Positions 53,008-60,925 of a stretch of 64,000 nt of DNA are shown here, piece after piece (the stretch's first letter is position 1; the number at the start of each line of letters is the position of its first letter). The translations under genes were made by a program, and so were the position numbers. The notes below the pieces were generated by a model. That model had not been told where the DNA came from, ran no database searches, and saw only the letters and a list, made by a program, of their open reading frames with translations. The stretch covers positions 1-64,000 of the forward strand of contig NZ_WGNY01000002.1 of the NCBI RefSeq assembly GCF_016124325.1, read 5' to 3'. The DNA comes from Phenylobacterium sp. (GTDB lineage: Bacteria > Pseudomonadota > Alphaproteobacteria > Caulobacterales > Caulobacteraceae).

Positions 53008-54459
53008 CTAGTCCGCGAAGAGCGCGGCGAACTGCTGGCGCAGCAGGTTCTTCTGCACCTTGCCCATGGTGTTCTTCGGCAGCGCGTCGACGAAGACGAT
53101 CTTCTTCGGCGCCTTGTAGGCCGCGAGCTGGCGGCGGGCCTCGGCGATCAGGGCCGCCTCGTCGCCCTCACCCATGACCACCGCCACCACGCCCTCGCCG
53201 AAATCCTTGTGCGGAACGCCGATGACCGCGCTCTCGGTCACGCCCGGCAGTTCGTCGAGCACCAGCTCGACCTCCTTGGGATAGACGTTGTAGCCGCCCG
53301 AGATGATCAGGTCCTTGGCCCGGCCCGAGATCCAGACGCGGCCGTCGGGGTCGCGCCGGCCGACATCGCCGGTAATGAAGAAGCCGTCCTTCGTGAACTC
53401 CTCGGCGGTCTTCTCGGGCATCCGCCAGTAGCCGGAGAAGACGCTGGGCCCCTTGATCTCGATGACGCCTGTCGCTCCTCCCTCGCTTGCGGGGGAGGTG
53501 TCGGCGGAGCCGACGGAGGGGGCGGCGCCGCCGACCCGCAGCTCGACGCCCGGCAGCGGATAGCCCACCGAGCCCGCCACCCGTTCGCCGTCCAGCGGGT
53601 TGGTGGTGATGATCACCGCCTCGCTCATGCCGTAGCGCTCCAGGATGCGCTGGCCGGTGCGCGCCTCGAACTCGGCGAAGGTCGACGGCAGCAGGGGCGC
53701 CGAGCCCGAGATGAACAGGCGCACGTTCGCCGCGCTCTCGCGGGTGAACCCCGGGTTGGCCAGCAGGCGGGTGTAGAAGGTTGGCACGCCCATCAGCACC
53801 GTGGCGCGCTTCAGGCCCGCCAGCACCTCGGCGTCCGAGAACCGGGGCAGCCAGACCATCGGGCAGCCCGACAGCAGCGCGCAGTGCAGCGCCACGAACA
53901 GGCCGTGGACGTGGAACACCGGCAGGGCGTGCAGAAGCACGTCGTCGGGCGTGAAGCCCCAGGCCTGGTGCAGGGCCAGGGCGTTGTTGGCCAGGTTGCC
54001 GTGGCTCAGCATCGCGCCCTTGGAGCGCCCCGTCGTGCCGGAGGTGTAGATCAGCGAGGCCAGGTCGTCGGCGGCCCGCGCGACCGTCGCCTCCAGCGGC
54101 GGATGGCGCCGGGCCTCGGCCACCCAGGCGGGCGGATCGGTCACGAAGGCCTTGGGCTCGGCGTCGCCCAGGAAGTAATCCACCTCGGCCGAGGTGTAGG
54201 CCGAATTGAGCGGCAGGAAGACCGCCCCGGCCTTCAGCACCCCCAGATAGACCATGATGACCTCGGGGCTCTTCTCGGCCTGGAGGGCGATGCGGTCGCC
54301 GGGCGCGACGCCCTCGGCGACGAGGCGGCCGGCGACGTGGGCCGCGCCGGCTTCGAGGTCGCCGTAGCTGATCGCCGTCCCGTCGCCGAGCAGGAAGCAC
54401 GGCTGCGAGCGGTCCTTCGGAAAGCGGCTGGCGAGCAGGTCGTAGAGGTTCTCGGACAT
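53008..54459 (-). CDS. matB: malonyl-CoA synthetase (acyl-CoA ligase, ANL superfamily)
   Basis: 483 aa. AMP-binding motif LIYTSGTTGRSKGAMLSHGN, then ALPVFHVHGLFVALH, ERYGMSEAV, TGDVGRRDPDGRVWISGRAKDLI, SGGYNVYPKEVE and catalytic Lys in KNTMGKVQK near the C-terminus. The YPKEVE and HVHGLFV segments fit MatB, which makes malonyl-CoA from malonate, ATP and CoA. The loop before GVIEIKGPSVF is lengthened and encoded by a palindromic repeat (53475-53525) that keeps the frame. The ATG at 54457-54459 has an AGGGAAGGG RBS. Related ligases could take methylmalonate. Confidence 0.88.
   Translation of the reverse strand: MSENLYDLLASRFPKDRSQPCFLLGDGTAISYGDLEAGAAHVAGRLVAEGVAPGDRIALQAEKSPEVIMVYLGVLKAGAVFLPLNSAYTSAEVDYFLGDAEPKAFVTDPPAWVAEARRHPPLEATVARAADDLASLIYTSGTTGRSKGAMLSHGNLANNALALHQAWGFTPDDVLLHALPVFHVHGLFVALHCALLSGCPMVWLPRFSDAEVLAGLKRATVLMGVPTFYTRLLANPGFTRESAANVRLFISGSAPLLPSTFAEFEARTGQRILERYGMSEAVIITTNPLDGERVAGSVGYPLPGVELRVGGAAPSVGSADTSPASEGGATGVIEIKGPSVFSGYWRMPEKTAEEFTKDGFFITGDVGRRDPDGRVWISGRAKDLIISGGYNVYPKEVELVLDELPGVTESAVIGVPHKDFGEGVVAVVMGEGDEAALIAEARRQLAAYKAPKKIVFVDALPKNTMGKVQKNLLRQQFAALFAD
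53475..53525. repeat. 51-base dispersed palindromic repeat inserted in frame in matB
   Basis: Two hairpins in a row: CCTCCC pairs with GGGAGG (53477-53498), and GTCGGC-GGA-GCCGAC (53500-53514) is a perfect stem. I know this sequence type as an intergenic repeat in Caulobacterales genomes. Here it is read through as part of the protein, giving the loop PSVGSADTSPASEGG. The length is a multiple of three, so the gene stays open. Confidence 0.7.
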
Positions 54460-54500
54460 CGGCCCTTCCCTAGCCCATTTTCCGCGGCGATTGTCGCCCC

Positions 54501-55778
54501 ATGACTCCGCAGGACGCCCTGACACGCATCCGCCGCTACGACGGCCGGCTCAAGGCCTTCGTGCAGGTGTTCGATCCGCCGCTGGCCGGCGAGACGGCCG
54601 ACGGCCCGACGGTGGCCGTGAAGGACCTGATCGACATCGCGGGCGTCCCCACCGGCGGCGGCGCGCGCGTGCCCCTCGATCCCAAGCCGGCCCACAACGC
54701 CGTGGTGGTCGACCGGCTGCTTCAGGCCGGCTGCGCCATCGTCGGCAAGACCCAGACGGTCGAGCTGGCCTATGGCGGCTGGGGCACCAACCGCGCGGTC
54801 GGCGCGCCTTGGAACCCCTGGGACGCGGCGGTCCATCGCGCGCCCGGCGGCTCGTCCTCGGGTTCGGCGGTGGCCGTGGCGGCCGGCCTCTGCGACGCGG
54901 CCCTGGGCAGCGACACGGGCGGATCGGTGCGCATCCCGGCGGCGACCTGCGGGGTGGTGGGTCTGAAGCCCGGCCGCGGCCTCGTCAGCCTCAAGGGCGT
55001 GCATCCGCTCAGCCCCTCGCTCGACACGGTGGGCGCCCTGGCTCCGGACGTCGCCACGGCGGCGCGCGTCCTGGCGGTGATCTCGGGGCCGGATGGCGTG
55101 TCGGCCACACGCGAGCCGTTCGATGCGCGCGCGGCGCTGTCCGCCGACGTGACCGGCTGCCGCGTGGCGGCCATGCCGCTCCAGGAACTGGGCGCGCTCG
55201 ATCCCGATGTCGCCCGCCTCTACGCCGAGGGGCTGGAGCGGCTGGCCGGCGCCGGGGTCCGCGTCGAGACGGCCCGCCCGCCCCAGGCGCTGGAGCAGTC
55301 GTTCACGCCCAACGGCATGCTGATGTCGGGCGAAGGCTGGCGGATCTGGCGCGAGCGGATCGAGGCGCACGCCGAGGTGATGGACCCCTGGATCGTCCGC
55401 CGCTTCGAAGCCGGCCGCGAGGTGAGCGACGAGCGCCTGGCCGAGGCGCACCTGCGCCGCGCGGCCGACCAGGCCGAGTTCCACGCCTGGCTGGGCGGCT
55501 TCCACGCGATGATCTCGCCCACCTGCCCGATCCCCGGCCCGCCGATGGACGCGATCGACGAGACCACCTCGCCGCTCAGCCGCCTCACGCGGGCGGCCAA
55601 CTACCTCGACCTGCCGGCCATCAGCGTCCCTTGCGGCCTCACGCGGGAGGGCCTGCCCGTGGGCTTTCAGGTGATCGGCCGCCCTCGCGACGAGGCGGGC
55701 GTCGTGGCCCTGGGCGCGGCCTTCGAGAAGGTGTCAGGCTGGAACGGCCGGCGGCCCGACCTGAGCGGGTTCGGCTAG
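54501..55778 (+). CDS. amidase signature family hydrolase, malonamidase-like
   Basis: 425 aa. The triad is Lys41 (VAVKDLID), cis-Ser118 in GGSSSGS and nucleophile Ser142 in SDTGGSVRIPA, with a 24-residue spacing as in malonamidase E2. The length is near that of malonamidase (about 414 aa) and shorter than GatA. It is divergent from matB across 41 bases, which suggests hydrolysis of malonamate to malonate before CoA activation. This is inferred from context. Confidence 0.87.
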   Translation: MTPQDALTRIRRYDGRLKAFVQVFDPPLAGETADGPTVAVKDLIDIAGVPTGGGARVPLDPKPAHNAVVVDRLLQAGCAIVGKTQTVELAYGGWGTNRAVGAPWNPWDAAVHRAPGGSSSGSAVAVAAGLCDAALGSDTGGSVRIPAATCGVVGLKPGRGLVSLKGVHPLSPSLDTVGALAPDVATAARVLAVISGPDGVSATREPFDARAALSADVTGCRVAAMPLQELGALDPDVARLYAEGLERLAGAGVRVETARPPQALEQSFTPNGMLMSGEGWRIWRERIEAHAEVMDPWIVRRFEAGREVSDERLAEAHLRRAADQAEFHAWLGGFHAMISPTCPIPGPPMDAIDETTSPLSRLTRAANYLDLPAISVPCGLTREGLPVGFQVIGRPRDEAGVVALGAAFEKVSGWNGRRPDLSGFG

Positions 55779-55794
55779 GGTCTGCACTCGATGC

Positions 55795-55918
55795 CGTTCG
55801 TCCCGGCGAGGGCCGGGACCCAGATGGAAAGCGTCCGATGTGGGCTCTGGAAGCTCCGCGGCCGTCCAATCCACATCTGCGTTCGAGATCTGGATCCCGG
55901 CCTTCGCTGGGATGAGCG
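55795..55918. repeat. 124-base foldback intergenic repeat
   Basis: Arms at 55795-55825 (CGTTCGTCCCGGCGAGGGCC...) and 55888-55918 are complementary at about 25 of 31 positions, and all mismatches are transitions that would form G-U pairs in RNA on one strand. GATGTGG and CCACATC add an inner stem. It has the same design as the element at 37818-37934 with a different loop, and also lies between convergent genes. Confidence 0.65.
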
Positions 55919-55957
55919 GATGTCGTTGAACTCGCCGCCTGCGGACTGAGTCTCCCG

Positions 55958-56665
55958 CTAGCCCCTGACCTTGCCGCCCGCGGCGCGCAGGGCCAGCCAG
56001 CCGGCCAGGGCCCACATCGAGCCCAGGCACCAGCCGGCCAGCACGTCGCTCGGCCAGTGGACGCCCAGATAGACCCGGCTCACGCCCACGCCGGCCAGGA
56101 TCACGCCGGCGACGACATAGACCAGGGCCTTGGTCCGACGGCGGGTCTCCAGACTGGCGATCAGCATCGCCAGCGTCAGCCAGGTCGCCGCCGACAGCGT
56201 CGAATGCCCGCTCGGGAAGCTGCCCGAGTAGACATAGACCTCGTGCGGCACGAGGTCGGGCCGGGGCCGATGGTAGAAGGCCTTGGTGAAGTTGCTGGAC
56301 GCCCAGGCCGCCAGCACGGCGCCCGCCATCACCGCGGCATGCCGCCAGCGCCGGTGGAAGGCGAAGGCGAGCACGGCCACCACCGTCACCACCGTCACCA
56401 GGGTCGTCCCGCCCAGGGCGGTCACGTCGCGCACGGCCTCCTCGATCCCCCGGCTGCCGATGGGATCGTCCGGGTGGCCGGGGGTGCGGAACATCAGGAT
56501 CAGGCGCCGGTCGACGTCGCCGGTCTCGCCCTCCAGCATCTCGCCGCCCAGGGTGAGGAACGCCCACAGGGCCCCCGCGGCGAGGGCCATGCCCGCCAGG
56601 ACGCGGGCCTCGAAACGGCGAAGGAACAGCCAGATACGCTGGAACGGATTCTTGGACGCGGTCAT
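55958..56665 (-). CDS. PAP2 family membrane phosphatase
   Basis: 235 aa with about six membrane helices. The three phosphatase motifs are KAFYHRPRP, SFPSGHS and SRVYLGVHWPSDVLAG. The active His are in motifs 2 and 3. It probably dephosphorylates undecaprenyl pyrophosphate or phosphatidic acid at the outer face of the inner membrane. Confidence 0.92.
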   Translation of the reverse strand: MTASKNPFQRIWLFLRRFEARVLAGMALAAGALWAFLTLGGEMLEGETGDVDRRLILMFRTPGHPDDPIGSRGIEEAVRDVTALGGTTLVTVVTVVAVLAFAFHRRWRHAAVMAGAVLAAWASSNFTKAFYHRPRPDLVPHEVYVYSGSFPSGHSTLSAATWLTLAMLIASLETRRRTKALVYVVAGVILAGVGVSRVYLGVHWPSDVLAGWCLGSMWALAGWLALRAAGGKVRG

Positions 56666-56702
56666 CGGCGCGGACGTTAGGCGCCGCCGCCGCTCGGGGC
56701 AA

Positions 56703-56879
56703 TCAGGCGGCCAGCCCGGTCCCGGCCTGTCGCAGCGTCAGTTCCACCGCCGCCTGGGCGGCGTCGCGGGAGCCGTTGGCTCCGTCGGCCACCGTCACGC
56801 CATCCTCGTCGTAGACGCACCAGCGCCAGCCGTCCTCGTCCTGGCAGAGCGAGTAGGCGAACGACCGCGATTCCGTCAT
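56703..56879 (-). CDS. 58-residue acidic protein of unknown function
   Basis: A small gene with a good RBS (GGAGGA, 5 bases before the ATG). The protein starts MTESRSFAYSLCQDEDGWRW, has CVYDEDGVTVADGANGSRDA in the middle and ends in AAVELTLRQAGTGLAA. The Trp/Tyr/Asp-rich beta-hairpin-like start and helical end suggest a small folded domain. No family is recognised. It stands alone between the PAP2 gene and lldD. Confidence 0.7.
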   Translation of the reverse strand: MTESRSFAYSLCQDEDGWRWCVYDEDGVTVADGANGSRDAAQAAVELTLRQAGTGLAA

Positions 56880-56985
56880 CACCGTCCTCCAGCATTACGG
56901 CTGGTGAACTTGGATCGGAGCAGGAAGTTTCGCGCTGCACAACATTCTTCTCGCAAATGCGAACATAGCTCGCGCGTAAGGCGAT

Positions 56986-58128
56986 TTATGCCTCGTCGAG
57001 AAGCGTCTTGCCCGCCTCGCGCACATCCGCGCAGCCCGTCAGGATCATGGCGACAGCCAGTTCGGCCCGCAGGACGTCGAGCATCTTGGCGACCGCCGAC
57101 TCGCCTCCGGCGCCCAGCGCCCAGGCCCAGGCGCGGCCCACGAAACAGGCCTTGGCGCCCAGCGCCAGCGCCTTCAGCACGTCGAGGCCCGAACGGACCC
57201 CGCCGTCCATATAGACCTCGAGGTCATTCCCGACGGCGTCCGCGATCCGCGGCAGGGCCGAGATCGACGAACGCACCCCGTCGAGCTGTCGGCCGCCGTG
57301 GTTCGACACCACCAGTCCCTGCGCGCCGGCCTTCGCCGCGGCCTTCGCATCCTCTGGATCGAGCACGCCCTTGACCACGATCGGCCCGTCCCAGCTCTCC
57401 CGCACCCAGTCGAGCTCCTTCCAGGTGACCGAGCGGTCGAAGTTTCGGGAGATCCAGGCCAGGAAGTCGGTGACGCGCCGGCTCTCCTTCACCGCCCCGG
57501 CGACCGAGCCCAGGGTATGCGGCCGGCCGTTGATCCCCACGTCCCAGGTCCAGGCCGGATGGGTCACCCCGTCCCAGAGCTGGGTCATCGCCTGCTGCAG
57601 GCGGCTTCCGCCCGTGAAGCCCGACCGGATGTCGCGATAGCGCGAGCCCGGCAGCGGCAGGTCGACCGTGAACACCAGCACCGGGCAGCCCGCCGCCTTG
57701 GCCCGGGCCAGCAGCTCGCGCATGTAGCCCCGGTCCTTCAGCATGTAGAGCTGGAACCACGGCGGCGTGCCGGTGGCCGCGACCTCCTCGATCGAGCAGA
57801 CCCCCACGGTGGACAGGCAGAAGGGCACGCCGGCCGCGCTGGCCGCGCGGATGGCCTGGGTCTCGCCGCGCCGCCCGTACATGCCGGCCATGCCCACCGG
57901 CGCGAGGCCGACCGGCATCTGCAGCGTCTGGCCCAACGTCTCGACGCTCATGTTGATCTTGGTCATGTCGCGCATGACCCGCTGGCGCAGGGCGATCGCC
58001 TCCAGGTCCTCGACGTTCCGGCGCAGCGTCACCTCGGCGTAGGAGCCGCCGTCGATGTATTCGAAGAAGATGTTGGGCAGGCGCCGCCGCGCGAGCTCGC
58101 GATAGTCCGAAACCGAAGCTGCGCGCAT
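56986..58128 (-). CDS. lldD: L-lactate dehydrogenase (FMN-dependent alpha-hydroxy-acid oxidase family)
   Basis: 380 aa. FMN-binding TIM barrel with PNIFFEYIDGGSYAEVTLRRN at the start, APVGMAGMYGRRGE, FQLYMLKDRGYMRELL, LPLPGSRYRDIRSGFTGG and the catalytic-His signature SNHGGRQLDG. LldD oxidises L-lactate to pyruvate and feeds the quinone pool. Mandelate or glycolate dehydrogenase is an alternative. Confidence 0.92.
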   Translation of the reverse strand: MRAASVSDYRELARRRLPNIFFEYIDGGSYAEVTLRRNVEDLEAIALRQRVMRDMTKINMSVETLGQTLQMPVGLAPVGMAGMYGRRGETQAIRAASAAGVPFCLSTVGVCSIEEVAATGTPPWFQLYMLKDRGYMRELLARAKAAGCPVLVFTVDLPLPGSRYRDIRSGFTGGSRLQQAMTQLWDGVTHPAWTWDVGINGRPHTLGSVAGAVKESRRVTDFLAWISRNFDRSVTWKELDWVRESWDGPIVVKGVLDPEDAKAAAKAGAQGLVVSNHGGRQLDGVRSSISALPRIADAVGNDLEVYMDGGVRSGLDVLKALALGAKACFVGRAWAWALGAGGESAVAKMLDVLRAELAVAMILTGCADVREAGKTLLDEA

Positions 58129-58185
58129 CCGTCAGGCCCTCCCGCCGCCGGTTTTGGAGCCCCGGCGGCGGCCGCGCAAGGTTCA

Positions 58186-58301
58186 GAGCCCGTCAGGGTG
58201 AAGTGGGAACCGGTTCACCCGCCCGGACGGGCTCTACACTTTTGAAGATCGAGCCTTATCGTCCGGATCAAGTGGGCCCACTTGATCCGGGAAGGCTCTA
58301 G
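58186..58301. repeat. 116-base structured repeat, copy 1
   Basis: GAGCCCGTC (58186) pairs with GACGGGCTC (to 58234) around an inner stem GGGTGAA/TTCACCC. At 58263-58290 lies a perfect 28-base palindrome with arms CCGGATCAAGTGGG and CCCACTTGATCCGG. About 78% of positions match the copy at 60811-60925 by eye. It ends in CTAG, which supplies the stop of the next minus-strand gene. Confidence 0.75.
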
Positions 58302-59086
58302 GCTATAGCGGCGCCCACGGTGGCCGGCGGGGCCGGCGCCCGGTTGAGGGTGATCCAGACCTGGAAGCCACGGGCCACGACACGGCCCTCGCCGTCGTAG
58401 AGCGCGACGCCGGAAGTCTTCTTCCGCCCGCTGGCCTCGATCGGCCAGGCCAGGACGACGTAGTCCTCGCCGGTGCGGACCGGGCCGGTGATCTCGCCGG
58501 TCATGGTGCCCAGCAGGCCGCCGGGACGGCCCTCCTTCTCGATCCAGGCGAAGATTCCGGGACAGTCCAGCGCGGCCCAGACGATCTCGGAGGGAATCGA
58601 CCCGTCGGCCTCGGCGAAGGCCGCGTGCGGCGTCCAGACGCAGGCCACCACGCCGGGCTCGGCGCCGGCCAGCTGGCCCGGCAGCACGCGCAGGCCGTCG
58701 CCCTCCTCCCGCGTCGTGCTGCAGGTGAAGCACGGCGGATGGACCTGTTGCTCGAACGCCAGGCATCGCGCCCCGGCCTCCCGCGCCGGCGCCAGGCCCG
58801 GCGACGGCGGCGGTTCGGGCAGGTCCTGGCCGGCGGCCGTGGCCTGGCCGATGACGGCGCCGTCGGCGCCTGAGAGCACGGTGACGCCGTCGCGGGTCTC
58901 CAGGCTGAGGTCGGTGTCGAGGGGCGGCGGCGCGCGGAGCATCGAGGTCACCGGCCCGTCCAAGCTCTTGGCCAGCCCCTTGGCGAGCACGCCGCACACA
59001 TAGCCGCCGTTGCCGGAATTCGGCGGGCCGCGGAATTGGCGGCCGATCACGATCTTGCTCAAAACGGAAACGCCCATCCCAAACAT
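58298..59086 (-). CDS. protein of unknown function, possible hotdog-fold thioesterase-like
   Basis: 262 aa. IGRQFRGPPNSGNGGYVCGVLAK at the start recalls the substrate-binding helix region of hotdog thioesterases (GPP-x-NGGY), and AAFAEADGSIPSEIVWAALDCPGIFAW and VLAWPIEASGRKKTSGVALYDGEGRVVA look like the second half of a double hotdog. It could act on acyl-CoA. Two Cys-rich turns (HPPCFTCS) are unusual. Two ATG starts, 59086 and 59077, are equally possible. Confidence 0.7.
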   Translation of the reverse strand: MFGMGVSVLSKIVIGRQFRGPPNSGNGGYVCGVLAKGLAKSLDGPVTSMLRAPPPLDTDLSLETRDGVTVLSGADGAVIGQATAAGQDLPEPPPSPGLAPAREAGARCLAFEQQVHPPCFTCSTTREEGDGLRVLPGQLAGAEPGVVACVWTPHAAFAEADGSIPSEIVWAALDCPGIFAWIEKEGRPGGLLGTMTGEITGPVRTGEDYVVLAWPIEASGRKKTSGVALYDGEGRVVARGFQVWITLNRAPAPPATVGAAIA

Positions 59087-59219
59087 TCGAAAGAATGGGC
59101 CCGCTTTTTCACGCTCGCGCGGCGGAAGGGAAGCGAGAATTCGCCATCGCGGCGTTGGACCGCGGCGCCGGTCGCGCTAAAGGCAGGTTCCAGCGACGAC
59201 TCTCTCGACGGAGACAACG

Positions 59220-59552
59220 GTGAGCGACCGGATCGAACGACCCTGGGCCCTGATGCGCCATCACGCGGGCTGGGCCGACGTGTTCCACATCGAGAACGAG
59301 TCGGCCGACTCGATCACCGGCTTCTACCCCGACCGCGAGACGGTGGGGCCGCCCGTGAACTACTCGACCCGCGCGGTCCTCGCCCGCTATCCCACGCTGG
59401 AGGCCGCCCGGTCCGCGCGTGAAGGCGCGGTCGCCGAATGGCGCAAGCACGACGCGGCCGTCCGCGACGCCGAGACCGCGCTGCGCGCCGCCGAGAAGAT
59501 GCGGGAAGACGCCTGGCTGAACTCGCTGCGCGACGCGGCCGAGCGTAGCTAG
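59220..59552 (+). CDS. 110-residue protein of unknown function
   Basis: GTG start behind GGAG. The first half has WALMRHHAGWADVFHIENESADSI; the second is a charged helix, probably coiled coil (AVRDAETALRAAEKMREDAWLNSL). No family recognised. Its stop shares CTAG with the stop of the convergent cytochrome b561 gene. Confidence 0.7.
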   Translation: MSDRIERPWALMRHHAGWADVFHIENESADSITGFYPDRETVGPPVNYSTRAVLARYPTLEAARSAREGAVAEWRKHDAAVRDAETALRAAEKMREDAWLNSLRDAAERS

Positions 59553-60217
59553 AATCTAAAACCCTTCGAGGCGATCCAGGCGATCGCGGCCGCCAGCGCC
59601 GCGCCGAGGACGAAGCGCCACATCGGCGCGCGATCGAGCGCGGGATCGACCGCGAACCGGCGCTTGCCCGTGACCATCGCGCCGATCAGGTCGGTCCGCT
59701 TCCAGACGGCGTAGAAGACGATCGCCAGCAGGTGCAGCACCACGAGGGCCTGCAGCACCCGGAAGCTGAGCTCGTGCCATTCGGCGATCTGCCGGCCCAG
59801 CTCGAAACTGACCCGATCCGAGAGCGGGCCGCCCTCGAAGGCGTCGATGTCGATGGCGAACAGGCCGGTGACCACCTGGGCGACCAGGGTGGCCAGCAGC
59901 GCCAGGATGCTGAGCGCGCCCAGCGGATTGTGGCCGGGGGTTTCGGATCGCGCGCGGCTTCCCAGCGTCGCCAGATAGGCCAGGGTCGCCCGCGGCCCCT
60001 TCACGAAGCTGGAGAACCGGGCCGCGCCGCCGCCGGCGAACCCCCAGTAGATTCGGAACAGCACCAGGCCGATCACCGCATAGCCGGCCCACCGATGCCA
60101 GTTCAGGTGGTCGCCCGACGACCACCAGCAGAACGCGACGAGGCCGACCAGCAGCCAGTGGAACAGCCGGACGGGCCCATCCCAGAGACGGGCCCGCACG
60201 CCGCCCGGGGCGGCCAC
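59549..60217 (-). CDS. cytochrome b561-type membrane protein
   Basis: 222 aa with five hydrophobic segments. Heme-binding His are likely in LFHWLLVGLVAFCW, LNWHRWAGYAVIGLVLFRIYWG and VVLHLLAIVFYAVWKRTDLIGAMVTGKR. This is the cytochrome b561/NiFe-hydrogenase b-subunit pattern. The GTG start overlaps the cytochrome c' stop by one base (TAGTG), so the pair is made together and probably exchanges electrons between the quinone pool and the periplasmic cytochrome. Confidence 0.88.
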   Translation of the reverse strand: MAAPGGVRARLWDGPVRLFHWLLVGLVAFCWWSSGDHLNWHRWAGYAVIGLVLFRIYWGFAGGGAARFSSFVKGPRATLAYLATLGSRARSETPGHNPLGALSILALLATLVAQVVTGLFAIDIDAFEGGPLSDRVSFELGRQIAEWHELSFRVLQALVVLHLLAIVFYAVWKRTDLIGAMVTGKRRFAVDPALDRAPMWRFVLGAALAAAIAWIASKGFRF

Positions 60218-60735
60218 TAGGACTTCTTCTCCTGGCGGTACTTGTCGTGGCAGCCCTTGCAGGCGCCGCCGGTCGGCCGCACCTGGGCCTTCACGGCGGC
60301 GATGTCGCCCGAGGCGGCGGCCTGGTTCAGCTTGGAGACCTGCACCTGCAGGGCCGAGGCCGCCGCCGTGAAGCCCGCCGCGTCGGTCCAGATGTCGGCC
60401 TTGGCCTCGCTCATCGGCCGGGCCTCCACGCCGCTGCCGCGCGGGAACCACGTGGGCAGCGAATTGGCCAGGCTCAGCATGGTCTGGGTGCTCGACTTGA
60501 CGACGGCCACGTCGGGCGAGCCCTTCCTGAGCTCGTCGTTCAGGCCCTTGAAGGTCTTGCCCAGCTTCTCGAAGTTTTCGTGGCGGACATAGGCCGCCCG
60601 GGTCGCCGGGCTCGGATTCTTGGGCATCGGATCGTCGTGGGCCAGCGCCACGCCGGCCACAGCCGCGCCTCCGATGACCGCGCCGATCGCCGCCGCGATC
60701 GCCAGCCTGGCCCCCCTGCTCGTCGTCGACGCCAT
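60217..60735 (-). CDS. cytochrome c' (class II cytochrome c)
   Basis: 172 aa. An N-terminal signal (about 8-32, GARLAIAAAIGAVIGGAAVAGVALA) precedes a four-helix domain. The heme site CKGCH lies at 159-163 near the C-terminus, as in class II cytochromes. Such proteins bind NO or shuttle electrons in the periplasm. The ATG at 60733-60735 was chosen; an ATG 13 codons upstream has no RBS. It is in an operon with the b561 gene. Confidence 0.9.
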   Translation of the reverse strand: MASTTSRGARLAIAAAIGAVIGGAAVAGVALAHDDPMPKNPSPATRAAYVRHENFEKLGKTFKGLNDELRKGSPDVAVVKSSTQTMLSLANSLPTWFPRGSGVEARPMSEAKADIWTDAAGFTAAASALQVQVSKLNQAAASGDIAAVKAQVRPTGGACKGCHDKYRQEKKS

Positions 60736-60810
60736 CGGCTCCGCCTTCCTGATCCCCACTGTGCCGGTGGACATTGCAAGGCCGAGCGCGCCCGCGTCAA
60801 CGCCTCGCTG

Positions 60811-60925
60811 GAGCCGTCAGGATGAAGCGGATGCCGGTTCACCCGTCCGGGCGGGCTCCACAGGATTGAAGATCGGGGCTTCCCGCCCGGATCAGGTGAT
60901 CCCCCCTGACCGGGGATGGCTCTAG
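60811..60925. repeat. 115-base structured repeat, copy 2
   Basis: Homologous to 58186-58301 with one deletion and about 25 substitutions. Shared blocks are CCGGTTCACCCG, TTGAAGATCG, CCGGATCA and the end GGCTCTAG. Here too CTAG supplies the stop of the adjacent minus-strand gene (the sugar transferase). The palindrome CCGGATCAGG...CCTGACCGG is less perfect than in copy 1. Confidence 0.72.
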
